NCBI GenBank assembly: GCA_003022815.1
Contig: PXSL01000027.1
Span: forward strand, 11,149 to 16,152
DNA length: 5,004 nucleotides
DNA from: Halobacteriales archaeon SW_5_68_122
GTDB taxonomy: Archaea; Halobacteriota; Halobacteria; Halobacteriales; Haloarculaceae
Reading direction: 5' to 3'
The position numbers were made by a program, and so were the translations under genes. Below the pieces are notes generated by a model. It was not told the DNA's origin. It saw only the letters and a program-made list of their open reading frames with translations, and ran no database searches. Shown in pieces: positions 4,815-5,004 of this stretch (position 1 is its first letter; each line of letters starts with the position of its first letter).

Positions 4815-4836
4815 GCCGGAAAGCGGCCGCTTCGGC
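4815..4836. repeat. Palindrome in the divergent kinase / lipoprotein intergenic region
   Basis: AAGCGGCCGCTT (4821-4832) is a perfect 12-bp palindrome. Flanking GCCG (4815-4818) and CGGC (4833-4836) extend it to a near 20-bp inverted repeat with a 2-nt bulge (GA, 4819-4820). It lies between two divergent promoters, about 70-80 nt from the kinase TATA box and 45-60 nt upstream of the lipoprotein TATA element, fitting an operator or a structured element. No known regulator is recognised. Confidence 0.4.
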
Positions 4837-4875
4837 GGCTACATCGTCCGGGTCCGGCGGCGGGTCCCGACGGGG

Positions 4876-4885
4876 AAGCTTATGT
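4876..4885 (+). promoter_or_regulatory. TATA-like promoter element of the lipoprotein gene
   Basis: AAGCTTATGT follows a purine-rich GGGG (BRE-like) and has its centre about 31 nt before ATG 4913. The spacing fits a leaderless or very short-leader transcript. Confidence 0.55.
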
Positions 4886-4912
4886 GTGCTCGCCTGTCAG
4901 TTCGCGTACGAC

Positions 4913-5004
4913 ATGCCCACCGGACCAGCCTTCCGTCGTCGGGCGCTGCTCGCGGGGGCGGCGGGGTCGCTCGCCGCCGCCAGCGGCTGCATCGGCGAGA
5001 TACG
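4913..5004 (+). CDS. Tat-exported lipoprotein (N-terminal signal only, 3' end outside window)
   Basis: Only 30 codons are present before the window ends. They encode a haloarchaeal Tat lipoprotein signal: a short n-region with a run of Arg at residues 8-10 (FRRRALLAG, the twin-arginine motif), a hydrophobic Ala/Leu/Gly stretch at 11-24, and a lipobox ASGC with the lipidated Cys at 26, followed by IGE. The mature protein should be anchored outside the cytoplasmic membrane by its N-terminal Cys. Such signals precede solute-binding proteins, copper proteins and many unknowns, so the mature function cannot be inferred. The start is supported by the TATA-like element upstream and by the correct spacing from the Arg motif. 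Confidence 0.82.
   Translation, partial: MPTGPAFRRRALLAGAAGSLAAASGCIGEI

Noticed and set aside
4849..4867. Direct repeat CGGGTCC twice at 12-bp spacing
   Set aside because: Short and GC-only; too likely by chance to report as a site.
1..5004. CRISPR array, tRNA, rRNA, transposon ends or defence/toxin-antitoxin system
   Set aside because: No repeated spacer pattern, tRNA-like fold, terminal inverted repeats or recognisable defence proteins were found; gene content is core metabolism.

Overview
The window looks like an ordinary stretch of haloarchaeal (Halobacteria) chromosome. The signs are very high GC, proteins rich in Asp and Glu, GC-ending codons, a TATA-like element about 27 nt before most start codons with no Shine-Dalgarno sequence (leaderless transcription), a Tat-type lipoprotein signal, and a haloarchaeal-type hdrB-thymidylate synthase pair. 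I cannot name the genus. I see no rRNA, tRNA, CRISPR array, insertion sequence or phage gene. The window contains no gene-free stretch over 300 bases; the longest gaps are 2084-2288, 2568-2758 and 4717-4912.

Layout. On the minus strand, 1-594 holds the N-terminal part of a large FAD-binding (probably also Fe-S) oxidase of the GlcD/D-lactate dehydrogenase type, cut by the window edge. Upstream of it, also on the minus strand, is a two-gene folate/dTMP operon: thymidylate synthase (2083 to 1149) overlapping dihydrofolate reductase hdrB (1152 to 661) by an ATGA junction. Across a 205-nt divergent promoter region, the plus strand carries a small two-helix membrane protein (2289-2567), a single-domain cupin (2759-3115), a creatininase-family amidohydrolase probably equivalent to ArfB of riboflavin/F420 biosynthesis (3159-3962), and a 54-residue His-rich single-span membrane protein (3983-4147). 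A SEC59/dolichol-kinase-like membrane protein runs convergently on the minus strand (4716 to 4149). At the right edge a Tat lipoprotein gene starts on the plus strand (4913 onward).

The biology is mostly core metabolism: dTMP synthesis with regeneration of tetrahydrofolate, a likely flavin/F420 precursor step, an organic-acid oxidase, and lipid-carrier phosphorylation. I found no evidence of a new multi-gene system.

The most notable observation is that two conserved genes are broken in frame. Thymidylate synthase lacks about 20 residues of a conserved segment at about 1878-1886 and changes frame there. The dolichol-kinase-like gene changes frame at a perfect 4-bp tandem duplication (4277-4284), and removing one copy restores the frame. 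Either these are assembly errors, or the host has lost ThyA and this kinase. The thymidylate synthase C-terminus may also be shortened in frame.
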